A stretch of 5,389 nt of DNA from Candidatus Poseidoniaceae archaeon (GCA_022425585.1 JAKMFF010000253.1:1-5389); one strand, 5' to 3'; counted from the stretch's first letter, positions 1-5,387 are shown. Notes: a model not told the origin generated them from the letters alone. A program made the numbers and translations.

Positions 1-5
1 TTGAG

Positions 6-79
6 CGGGCGCGGCAGGATTCGAACCCGCGATCTTCGGCTTAGGAGGCCGACGCATTATCCAGCTGTGCTACGCGCCC
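6..79 (-). tRNA. tRNA-Arg (anticodon CCT)
   Basis: On the minus strand this folds as a full cloverleaf. The acceptor stem is 7 bp (GGGCGCG with CGCGCCC). The D arm has three clear pairs. The anticodon stem is 5 bp (TCGGC with GCCGA) around the loop CTCCTAA, giving anticodon CCT, which reads AGG (Arg). The T stem is GCGGG/CCTGC with one G-U pair and the loop TTCGAAT. The discriminator base is G. The following bases are CTC, so CCA is not encoded and must be added after transcription. No intron is visible in the anticodon loop. It begins 37 bp past the stop codon of the clamp-loader gene on the same strand, so it may be transcribed by read-through from that gene; I see no convincing TATA element of its own. 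Confidence 0.96.
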
Positions 80-116
80 AGCCTTTCCAGTTGCATTCTC
101 ATCATGAGTATTGCTA

Positions 117-1244
117 TTAATTTGCTAACTGAGATATCTCGGCAACATCTAGTAAAAACCGTTCCAATACAACTCGTGGTTGTGAGGTTTTGAATACCGA
201 AACCTCGCATTTCGCTAAGCTAATCATAATCTCTGACAGTAGCTTTTCCCCAACATTCATTCGTCCTTCGGTTAACAATATGTGTAGATGTTTGACTATG
301 TCCTCTGCTTCTAAATTTTGTTTGTCCATGATTTGATCGAGAAGCCCCATTGCTCCTTTTAGAGTCCTAACATTTCTACCATTGGTCTTTTCCCATCGCC
401 AATCATGTACTTTACCTCTCATAGCCTCTTCAAGCATGAGTTGAATTTCCCGAATCTTGGTAGATGCGACTAGTTCTTGCAGATTATGGCGATTGTCTAA
501 CAAATCTCTTTTCCCCATCAATTCGAGGATGAATATTGCTTTACGCAAATTACCGTTACTAACGTGCGATATATCACCGACAACTCCTCTGGCACAATTC
601 AATTTTTCCTGATTCACAAATTCTTGTAACTTAATCTCAATCTGTTTAGAAGAATATCTAGAAAAACGAATGTGTTGAGTACGACTCCGTAAAGCCTCGA
701 TTAGTCTTGATGGAGTTGTTGTGGTAAAGATAAAACGCGAGGTTAAACTGCTATGCTCCATCATTCTACGCAAATATGCTTGGCGTAAATTACCTAAATA
801 ATCTGCATCTTCAATCACTATGATTCTTGATAATTGGATTTTGCCATCCCTATTTATGTTGAAGGTTTCTTTACCGGAGGGCGGGCCTGGATCATTTGGT
901 ACATCAACTAATGATTCGGTGAAAATATCTAGACTGGTTAAGCCAGCCAGGGTATTACTTGACCCGCTGGGCCTTAGAAATTCTTCAAATTTCTTCATTG
1001 CTCCAGGCATTCTTGAGAGATCTTTGGCGTTGAGAATATGCGTTGTTGCTTTCCAACCTGGTCCTAGTAGTTGTCTTGCCGCTAAGCGCATTGCCGCAGT
1101 TTTCCCAACACCACTGGGTCCGGAAAGCAGTAGGTGTGGGGGGTTAGTTCCTGATGCTGCGGTTTCCAATGTTTCTATGACACTAGTGGTTAGTAGTAAG
1201 TCAGAAAATTTAGTCGGAGCTTTTGTCTCGAGCCACGACGTCAT
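117..1244 (-). CDS. Replication factor C small-subunit-like clamp-loader ATPase (divergent)
   Basis: This 375-residue AAA+ protein resembles the archaeal/eukaryotic RFC small subunits, which load the PCNA sliding clamp onto primed DNA using ATP. The N-terminus (WLETKAPTKFSDL) matches the RFC opening usually seen as W-x-E-K-Y-R-P. Walker A is residues 42-49 (GPSGVGKT). The motif LNAKDL at 71-76 corresponds to the RFC LNASDE box. Walker B is IIVIEDAD at 141-148, where most RFC small subunits have LDEAD. The RFC signature SRC is SRT at 187-189, keeping the trans-acting arginine. Sensor 2 is GNLR at 231-234. The helical C-terminal collar follows. The protein is about 50 residues longer than typical RFC small subunits, mainly because of a Gly/Ser/Pro-rich insertion at about 91-138 between the LNAKDL helix and Walker B. 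The start at 1244 gives the family N-terminus; no Shine-Dalgarno precedes it. Family assignment is firm. Whether it is the main or a second small subunit cannot be told here, though the altered motifs suggest a paralogue. Confidence 0.88.
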   Translation of the reverse strand: MTSWLETKAPTKFSDLLLTTSVIETLETAASGTNPPHLLLSGPSGVGKTAAMRLAARQLLGPGWKATTHILNAKDLSRMPGAMKKFEEFLRPSGSSNTLAGLTSLDIFTESLVDVPNDPGPPSGKETFNINRDGKIQLSRIIVIEDADYLGNLRQAYLRRMMEHSSLTSRFIFTTTTPSRLIEALRSRTQHIRFSRYSSKQIEIKLQEFVNQEKLNCARGVVGDISHVSNGNLRKAIFILELMGKRDLLDNRHNLQELVASTKIREIQLMLEEAMRGKVHDWRWEKTNGRNVRTLKGAMGLLDQIMDKQNLEAEDIVKHLHILLTEGRMNVGEKLLSEIMISLAKCEVSVFKTSQPRVVLERFLLDVAEISQLAN

Positions 1245-1267
1245 GAAAGCAATTTACTAGACGGCGG

Positions 1268-1280
1268 TTATTCAATTATC
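1268..1280 (-). promoter_or_regulatory. Possible TATA-like element ahead of the clamp-loader gene
   Basis: Minus-strand AT-rich stretch (GATAATTGAATAA) centred about 30 nt upstream of the ATG at 1244, in the 46-bp gap after rpoP. There is no Shine-Dalgarno before the ATG, so a leaderless or nearly leaderless transcript from this element is plausible. Read-through from rpoP is an equally good alternative. Tentative. Confidence 0.25.
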
Positions 1281-1290
1281 CGCGTTGTCT

Positions 1291-1440
1291 TCACTCGGCT
1301 ATAAGTTTCTTAGTACCGGTTCTACGAAGCTTCATGAAGACTCTTGAACCACACGCTTTGCAACTAATTCCATTGCGTTCTCTGTGAAAGGATTCGATGC
1401 TGCCACATACTGCACATTTGTAATCAACTAGTTCAACCAT
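1291..1440 (-). CDS. rpoP: DNA-directed RNA polymerase subunit P (Rpo12)
   Basis: A 49-residue protein beginning MVELVDYKCAVCG and ending with a basic tail. Two CxxC pairs (Cys9/Cys12 and Cys27/Cys30) form one zinc ribbon. The context Y-K-C-x-x-C-G, then G-I-S-C-K-A-C-G-S-R-V and R-R, matches archaeal RNA polymerase subunit P (Rpo12, counterpart of eukaryotic Rpb12/RPABC4). That subunit is a small zinc-binding protein which helps hold the Rpo3/Rpo10 assembly platform and the large subunit. Its length is normal for the family. The ATG at 1440 is the only in-frame start near the zinc ribbon. No strong Shine-Dalgarno is visible, and the best AT-rich stretch upstream (about 1474-1482) is weak. 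It lies between tRNA-Asp and the clamp-loader gene on the same strand, 46 bp before the latter, so the two may be co-transcribed. The alternative of another small zinc-ribbon protein (such as a ribosomal protein L37Ae-like ribbon) fits less well. Confidence 0.85.
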   Translation of the reverse strand: MVELVDYKCAVCGSIESFHRERNGISCKACGSRVFMKLRRTGTKKLIAE

Positions 1441-1514
1441 GGTACTCAACTCAAGCCACCCCACTAGTCTTCCTTTGTTAACCTGTTTGTCGCGAGTTGG
1501 GGAAACTAAATGCT

Positions 1515-1519
1515 AAAAA
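1515..1519 (-). terminator. Possible T-run terminator of tRNA-Asp
   Basis: On the minus strand, five consecutive T residues occur about 18 nt past the 3' end of tRNA-Asp, set in the small palindrome GCTTTTTAGC. Archaeal RNA polymerase can terminate at short T-rich tracts. The position fits the end of a monocistronic tRNA transcript ahead of rpoP, but the run is short. Confidence 0.35.
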
Positions 1520-1537
1520 GCACCATTTTGGGAGGTT

Positions 1538-1612
1538 TGGCGCCCACTCCGGGAATTGAACCCGGGTCGCAGGAATGACAATCCTGCATGATAACCTCTA
1601 CACCAAGCGGGC
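1538..1612 (-). tRNA. tRNA-Asp (anticodon GTC)
   Basis: On the minus strand the acceptor stem is GCCCGCT with AGTGGGC, including one G-U pair. The anticodon stem CAGGA/TCCTG encloses the loop TTGTCAT with anticodon GTC (Asp). The T arm is CCGGG-TTCAATT-CCCGG. The discriminator base is G, as expected for tRNA-Asp, and is followed by CCA at 1538-1540, so the 3' CCA appears to be encoded, unlike the tRNA-Arg in this window. The mature body without CCA is 1541-1612. No intron is seen. An AT-rich element centred near 1644 is well placed as its promoter. Confidence 0.97.
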
Positions 1613-1639
1613 GTGTTCATAGCATCCGGAGCGCAACCG

Positions 1640-1648
1640 CTATTTAAG
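1640..1648. promoter_or_regulatory. Shared divergent TATA-like element
   Basis: The stretch CTATTTAAG, nearly the same on both strands (GCTATTTAAGC against GCTTAAATAGC), is the only AT-rich block in the otherwise GC-rich 69-bp gap between tRNA-Asp and the 526-residue gene. Counting about 27 nt from its centre rightward gives a start site near 1671, just upstream of the coding start at 1682. Counting leftward gives about 1617, five nt before the tRNA 5' end. Both distances suit archaeal TATA boxes, so one element may direct transcription both ways. This is inferred from spacing and composition only. Confidence 0.5.
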
Positions 1649-1668
1649 CCGCGCCATGTGGGTCGAAC

Positions 1669-1674
1669 GGGGAG
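1669..1674 (+). promoter_or_regulatory. Ribosome-binding site of the 526-residue gene
   Basis: GGGGAG, 7 nt before the ATG at 1682, is a reasonable Shine-Dalgarno match and supports this start. Together with the predicted transcript start near 1671 the leader would be very short, so the site may be only partly present in the mRNA. Confidence 0.5.
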
Positions 1675-1681
1675 TAACTAG

Positions 1682-3262
1682 ATGGCGAAGAAAAAAACCT
1701 CGGCTGAAATGGCTCGAGAACAATCTGAACTTGCTAAGGTAGAAGGTATGCTGGGAGATGCTTTTGGTAGTTTAGATGGCTTTGAGCAATCAACTACTGA
1801 AGAGATTTTGACACAACCTGAACAACCGGTTATGGATGAAACTGATGGTGAAGATGCTAAAGTCAGTGAAAATGCCGAAACTGATGATTCTGGACAGGAA
1901 AGTAAGGATTCTGAATCAGAAATCGCCAATCCTCCTGCTGAAAAAGAAGAGTCAGATGACCTTCCAGCAGTTGAATCATCACCTAATCCTCCCACGGGGC
2001 CACCATCGGCTCCTCCAACCAAAGGGCCGCCATCAGGACCGCCTAGTGAGGCGCCTAGCGGACCACCTGCTAAGCCACCATCGGGCCCTCCAACCAAGGG
2101 GCCGCCATCAGGACCGCCTAGTGAGGCGCCTAGCGGACCGCCTGCTAAGCCACCAACTGGCCCTCCAAGCAAGGGGCCGCCTAGTGACGCACCTACTGGA
2201 CCACCGACCAAAGGACCTCCTTCTAGCCCACCAACAGGGCCACCAAGTGATGAGCCAGAAGAAACAACTTCCGAATCACCTGATGATGAAACTTTGATCG
2301 AGGATTCTGATGTAGAAGAGTCTGAGGAAATAATTGACGAGCAAGATAATTCCGAAGATGTAGTTTCTGATCAAGAACCTGGTGATTCCGAACAATCCGC
2401 AATAACTGAAGAAATCACGTCTGAAGAAGATTCCGTTGAACAACCGAGTGAAATGGCAACAGAGGATGAATCAAATGAGGAGCCAATAATTATTGACGAA
2501 AATATTAGTGTGGAAAGCGAGGATGATATTTTGCAAAAGGAGGCTGAAATTGCCAGACTTGCTGCAGAAGTGGAGCGCCTAAGAAGTTCCATGGTCGGGG
2601 CCGCTGAAGTTATTGAAGAACTAGAAAATCCGCCTATGCCACCGATTGTCGAAGAAGACGTGGTAATTGCTGCACACACTGTTGCAGATATGGCTAGAAT
2701 GGCTCGACAATTGGACCGTGATGAACTAGTGAGGGCCTCGATGGGAGCTATTGCAATGCTTCATCCTGAAAGTCCAGAAGTCCTAATCTCGACAAAGCAC
2801 AGCGCTATGTTGCCAAGGATGAATGAAAAGGATATTTGTGCAGGTAAACTAGGTAGCAAGGCCCCTAGAGGCGCTCCCGAAGATTGGCGAGTTTTAGAAG
2901 TCTTATTGGCGTCAGCTAGTTTGGTAACCGGTGGCCCTGCAGCAGTAATTCATGCCCACGGCCCTTATACAACAGCGGTAAGCTGTGAGAAAGATCTTGT
3001 TTTAATGCAGCCAATAGACGAGATTGGCAAAGAACATATTGGTAAAGTTATCATTGTTGATCCTGACCTTGAAAATCCTGAAGAATTCCTTAGACAAGTT
3101 GCTGAGGCTTTGCAACAAGGCGGCATGCGATGTGTCGTTGTTAGAGGTAAAGGGTCTTATGCAGTGGGTGCGGATTTGGACCAAGCTTGGGCAAATGCTG
3201 CGATGCTCGAACATAGCATGAAGATTGTAATGCTGGCCAGACAAGCGAATCTCAAAGTTTGA
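1682..3262 (+). CDS. Acidic/proline-rich protein with C-terminal class II aldolase/adducin-like domain
   Basis: A 526-residue two-part protein. Residues 1-8 are lysine-rich. Residues 35-100 and 190-282 are dominated by Asp, Glu and Ser and are probably disordered. Residues 102-190 are built of GPP, KPP and EAP motifs with a 25-residue period. Residues 283-315 form a short heptad-like coiled coil. The C-terminal part (about 325-526) resembles the class II aldolase/adducin fold (FucA type). VIHAHG at 422-427 matches the HxH zinc motif, followed by TAVS as in fuculose-phosphate aldolase, and VVVRGKGSYAVGADL matches the segment carrying the third zinc His. Three departures suggest loss of aldolase activity. 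That third His is Lys490, the Gly-Asn-x-Ser phosphate loop reads G355-A-I-A, and the Thr-Gly loop reads STKHS (370-374). Glu406 lies roughly where the catalytic Glu is expected. No signal peptide or membrane segment is seen, so it is likely cytoplasmic. Fold assignment is by motif recognition. The function is unknown; a binding or scaffold role is inferred. Confidence 0.72.
   Translation: MAKKKTSAEMAREQSELAKVEGMLGDAFGSLDGFEQSTTEEILTQPEQPVMDETDGEDAKVSENAETDDSGQESKDSESEIANPPAEKEESDDLPAVESSPNPPTGPPSAPPTKGPPSGPPSEAPSGPPAKPPSGPPTKGPPSGPPSEAPSGPPAKPPTGPPSKGPPSDAPTGPPTKGPPSSPPTGPPSDEPEETTSESPDDETLIEDSDVEESEEIIDEQDNSEDVVSDQEPGDSEQSAITEEITSEEDSVEQPSEMATEDESNEEPIIIDENISVESEDDILQKEAEIARLAAEVERLRSSMVGAAEVIEELENPPMPPIVEEDVVIAAHTVADMARMARQLDRDELVRASMGAIAMLHPESPEVLISTKHSAMLPRMNEKDICAGKLGSKAPRGAPEDWRVLEVLLASASLVTGGPAAVIHAHGPYTTAVSCEKDLVLMQPIDEIGKEHIGKVIIVDPDLENPEEFLRQVAEALQQGGMRCVVVRGKGSYAVGADLDQAWANAAMLEHSMKIVMLARQANLKV
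2012..2161 (+). repeat. Two tandem 75-bp in-frame repeats encoding proline-rich units
   Basis: Copy one is 2012-2086 and copy two is 2087-2161. By eye they differ at only four positions (2023/2098, 2065/2140, and two near 2081-2083/2156-2158), or 71 of 75 identical. Each encodes a 25-residue unit rich in GPP, TK, SEAP and AKPP. More diverged partial units follow to about 2250. The near identity, including synonymous positions, points to a recent slippage or unequal-crossover duplication rather than selection on the protein alone. Confidence 0.9.
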
Positions 3263-3274
3263 CTGAAACACTCA

Positions 3275-3282
3275 TTGATAAG
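3275..3282 (+). promoter_or_regulatory. Weak TATA-like element before the DUF523-DUF1722 gene
   Basis: TTGATAAG in the 41-bp gap is centred about 25 nt before the ATG at 3304. No Shine-Dalgarno precedes that ATG, so leaderless transcription from this element is possible. Read-through from the upstream gene is equally possible. Confidence 0.25.
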
Positions 3283-3303
3283 CGCAGTTAAGAGCCCAAT
3301 TTC

Positions 3304-4248
3304 ATGAGCGAGCGTCCCAAAATTGCTGTGTCTGCATGCTTAGTTGGGCAGAAAGTTAGACACAACGGTGATGATGCAGAGTTTAGAGTAATATCTAGAG
3401 AGTGGTCTAATTATCTAGAAATAATGCCGATTTGCCCAGAAATTGGTATTGGTTTAAGTGTTCCAAGACCAAAAATCAAATTGGTTAAAACCGCTGGGAG
3501 ATTAAGTTTAGTCAACCCAGACAATGGTGAAGAATTCACCAACAAAATGCTTGAGTATGCTGAAATCCAATCAGACTTATTGAGCCTAGCAGGGATTAGC
3601 GGATTTGTTTTCAAGAAAGAGTCGGCAAGTTGTGGGCTAGATAGAGTCAACGTATATCATGACGATAATCCAACCCCTTCACAGGATGGGCGAGGGATGT
3701 TTGCTATGGTGTTTACCTCGCTTAACCCACACATTCCTGTAATCGATGAGGGGCGCCTATGTGACCCCCGACAAGCAGAACATTTTCTTGCAAGAGTGCA
3801 CTTCTTTAACGAATGGAGAAAGAGTGGAGAGAATGGTTGGAGCGCCAGTAAAATAATGCGGTTCCACAATGAAAACAAACTGTTCTTACTAAGTCGAGCA
3901 CCGCCGATGAAGAGGCTTCTTGGAAGATTAATTGCCACACGTTTTGATGAAGGCGCTCATCCAGAAAATGTCGCTTTGGAATATATCACTGAGGCACAAA
4001 AAGGTCTTGTAACCTTGACCAAAGATGGCAGAATAGCTCATACAATGGAGAGGGTTTTTGGCAAATTCTCTAACCAATTATCAAAAGCGGAGAAGCAAGA
4101 GGTCGTTGAATTAATTCACGGGTTTAGGCAAGGCATCTTACCAAGATCTGCACCACTAGTAGTGCTTAATGAATATTTGACAAGATACAATTTGGATGAT
4201 AAAATTTTGAACCGCTTCATAACTTCAGTTCCTCTGGAAATGAGTTAA
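3304..4248 (+). CDS. DUF523-DUF1722 fusion protein (TudS/YbgA type)
   Basis: A 314-residue, two-domain protein. Residues 1 to about 155 are a DUF523 domain: VSACLVGQKVRHNG (Cys12), MPICPEIGIGLSVPRPKIKL (Cys44) and KKESASCG (Cys110). These are the three spaced cysteines that in TudS-type DUF523 proteins hold a [4Fe-4S] cluster used to remove sulfur from thiouracil-type compounds. Residues about 158-312 are a DUF1722 domain, the domain of E. coli YbgA. It begins near HFLARVHFFNEW and includes FHNENKLFLLS, LGRLIA and a C-terminal helix set with LVVLNEYLTRY. The fused arrangement is known in bacteria and archaea. All three cluster cysteines are present, so the enzyme looks intact. The start at 3304 places the first cysteine at a typical distance from the N-terminus. 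The gene ends 14 bp from the stop of the convergent Rieske gene. Domain identity is confident. The desulfidase activity and a role in thionucleotide salvage are inferred from the family. Confidence 0.88.
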   Translation: MSERPKIAVSACLVGQKVRHNGDDAEFRVISREWSNYLEIMPICPEIGIGLSVPRPKIKLVKTAGRLSLVNPDNGEEFTNKMLEYAEIQSDLLSLAGISGFVFKKESASCGLDRVNVYHDDNPTPSQDGRGMFAMVFTSLNPHIPVIDEGRLCDPRQAEHFLARVHFFNEWRKSGENGWSASKIMRFHNENKLFLLSRAPPMKRLLGRLIATRFDEGAHPENVALEYITEAQKGLVTLTKDGRIAHTMERVFGKFSNQLSKAEKQEVVELIHGFRQGILPRSAPLVVLNEYLTRYNLDDKILNRFITSVPLEMS

Positions 4249-4262
4249 CTGTCAGTGTTTCG

Positions 4263-4637
4263 TCAAAATTGAATTTGTATTTTGGAATCTAGTACTCTTG
4301 TGTTGTAAACTTTGAGATCCTTTTTGCGAGACATTTTACCGAGTAGTTTGCCATAAGGAGGGAATAGCGGGAATGGTGACCATTCTACTAACTCTCCGTC
4401 GCTAAGCTTGTGTGTAGTTTGGTGCAACGGACACCTGATACAATCATCTTTGACTTTGCCGCCCCAGGCAAGTGGCCATCTCATGTGCCTGCACAATGCT
4501 TCAGTAGCAAAATACGCACCTTCATGCATACCTAGCAGAACCATTTTACCGTTGACTCTGAGCATTTTCTTTTTGCCATTTTTCAACTTTGACACTTTTA
4601 TTGCGTCGTACCAGTTTAGTTCTTCAATTTCTGACAT
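4263..4637 (-). CDS. Rieske [2Fe-2S] ferredoxin-like protein
   Basis: A 124-residue single-domain Rieske protein. The cluster motif is Cys49-x-His51, 17 residues, then Cys69-x-x-His72 (CRH and CPLH), which binds a [2Fe-2S] cluster through two Cys and two His. The N-terminal ELNWYDAIKVSKLKNGKKKMLRVNGK part is the usual opening beta sheet. An extra Cys66 lies close to the second box, but there is no second cysteine in the first box, so the disulfide of high-potential cytochrome bc-type Rieske proteins is absent. That suggests a soluble ferredoxin-type electron carrier. There is no signal peptide or membrane anchor. The start at 4637 overlaps the end of the upstream SDR gene by 14 bp and is preceded at 7 nt by a strong GGAGGT, indicating translational coupling. 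The partner oxygenase or reductase is not in the window, and the electron donor and acceptor are unknown. Confidence 0.9.
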   Translation of the reverse strand: MSEIEELNWYDAIKVSKLKNGKKKMLRVNGKMVLLGMHEGAYFATEALCRHMRWPLAWGGKVKDDCIRCPLHQTTHKLSDGELVEWSPFPLFPPYGKLLGKMSRKKDLKVYNTRVLDSKIQIQF

Positions 4638-5355
4638 TTGCCATACCTCCGTCTAAATTAAGCACTTGGCCGGTGAAATTGTCTGGTGCCTCAGTTAACA
4701 GCCACCTAATAGAAGTGGCAACTTCTTCTGGTTGATTAATTCGCTTCATTGGAATCATTGATACAGCTGCTTCACGAATAGCATCTGATCTCAAGAATGT
4801 GCTGCCAAGTCTAGTTTCGGTTAATCCCGGAGCGACTGCATTAACCCTAATGTTGCGTTGGGCGTAAGTTGCTGCTGATGATCTAACCATTGCCTCAATC
4901 CCTCCTTTTGCTGCTGCAATAGCTTCATGATTTACTAAACCCAAACTTCCTGCCACGCTAGAAGTGAAAACCAATCGTCCACCACCGGAACGCAGCATTG
5001 ACTTGCATATCAAAGACAATGACAGAAAGGCACTAGTTAAGTTTGTCCGAATAACTTCCTCAAAAGCCTCTACTTTGAGGGCATGGGGCGGCTTGACTAG
5101 AATTGAGCCTACTAAGTGAGCAGCACCGGCAATACTTCCATTGCCGTTTTCCTTGGCTGTTTCGATTGCCGATTGAACATCTGTAGAATTTAGCGCATCG
5201 CCAATAATGACGCTTACACCACTGTTTGACAAATGTTCAACTCTTGAACTATCACGTGCTAAAATAGTAACCAGTTTGCCTTGTTCGAGTAATTCTGAGA
5301 CTAATAATAATCCAATGTCGCTGCTGCCACCGACTACTAAGTAAGATTCTGTCAT
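4624..5355 (-). CDS. Short-chain dehydrogenase/reductase-like protein lacking the catalytic Tyr
   Basis: A 243-residue protein of classical SDR length and order. The dinucleotide-binding loop is VGGSSDIG (residues 8-15, in place of TGxxxGIG). Arg34 after the second strand hints at NADP(H). GDA at 52-54 fits the adenine-ring contact, and AAH at 78-80 replaces the usual NAG. Asn105 and Ser133 (FTSSVAG) of the catalytic tetrad are present, as is Lys150. The Tyr expected four residues before that Lys is Ile146 (HEAIAAAKGG); the codon reads ATT on the minus strand. The C-terminal part is typical: RVNAVAPGLTETRL, the PEEVA helix, and FTGQVLNLDGG near the end. The ATG at 5355 lies about 27 nt from a good TATA box and has no Shine-Dalgarno, suggesting a leaderless mRNA. 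It is the first gene of a two-gene unit with the Rieske protein. Family assignment is firm. Substrate and even catalytic activity are uncertain because of the Tyr replacement. Confidence 0.9.
   Translation of the reverse strand: MTESYLVVGGSSDIGLLLVSELLEQGKLVTILARDSSRVEHLSNSGVSVIIGDALNSTDVQSAIETAKENGNGSIAGAAHLVGSILVKPPHALKVEAFEEVIRTNLTSAFLSLSLICKSMLRSGGGRLVFTSSVAGSLGLVNHEAIAAAKGGIEAMVRSSAATYAQRNIRVNAVAPGLTETRLGSTFLRSDAIREAAVSMIPMKRINQPEEVATSIRWLLTEAPDNFTGQVLNLDGGMANVRN
4645..4650 (-). promoter_or_regulatory. Shine-Dalgarno of the Rieske gene inside the SDR gene
   Basis: On the minus strand GGAGGT sits 7 nt before the Rieske ATG at 4637. It is made from the two glycine codons of the SDR C-terminal DGGM sequence. 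It is the strongest ribosome-binding site in the window and fixes the Rieske start. The arrangement fits translation of the second gene being coupled to the first. Confidence 0.8.
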
Positions 5356-5375
5356 GTTCCCAAGTTAGTTAATTG

Positions 5376-5387
5376 ACTTTTATATCC
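5376..5387 (-). promoter_or_regulatory. TATA-box promoter of the SDR-Rieske pair
   Basis: The minus-strand sequence GGATATAAAAGT is a close match to an archaeal TATA box. Its centre is about 27 nt upstream of the ATG at 5355, with no Shine-Dalgarno between. Transcription would then begin at or within a base or two of the start codon, giving a leaderless mRNA. Confidence 0.65.

Noticed and set aside
820..1260. Plus-strand open frame opposite the clamp-loader N-terminal half
   Set aside because: It is antisense to conserved Walker A and Walker B coding and matches no recognised protein.
1678..2211. Long minus-strand open frame of Gly/Leu-rich repeats opposite the proline-rich region
   Set aside because: It is the antisense of the CCN-rich proline repeats and has no family resemblance; the plus-strand gene has a recognisable C-terminal domain and a ribosome-binding site.
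2012..2250. CRISPR-like or non-coding direct repeats
   Set aside because: The repeats are adjacent without spacers, in frame, and encode a continuous proline-rich linker.
1982..2252. Collagen-like triple-helix domain from GPP motifs
   Set aside because: Glycine does not occur every third residue (GPPTKGPPSGPPSEAP pattern), so a strict Gly-X-Y helix cannot form.
2371..2679. Minus-strand Ser-rich open frame inside the 526-residue gene
   Set aside because: It is antisense to acidic Glu/Asp/Ser codons and has no initiation signal or known domain.
3002..3271. Small overlapping frames on both strands over the aldolase-like C-terminus
   Set aside because: They lie opposite or out of frame to conserved domain coding and show no family motifs.
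4263..4637. Alpha subunit of a Rieske ring-hydroxylating oxygenase
   Set aside because: At 124 residues it has only the Rieske domain and no mononuclear-iron catalytic domain. A stop codon follows, and the next gene is convergent.
4408..4656. Plus-strand open frame with cysteines opposite the Rieske gene
   Set aside because: It is a shadow of the Rieske gene, whose cluster motif and ribosome-binding site are clear on the minus strand.
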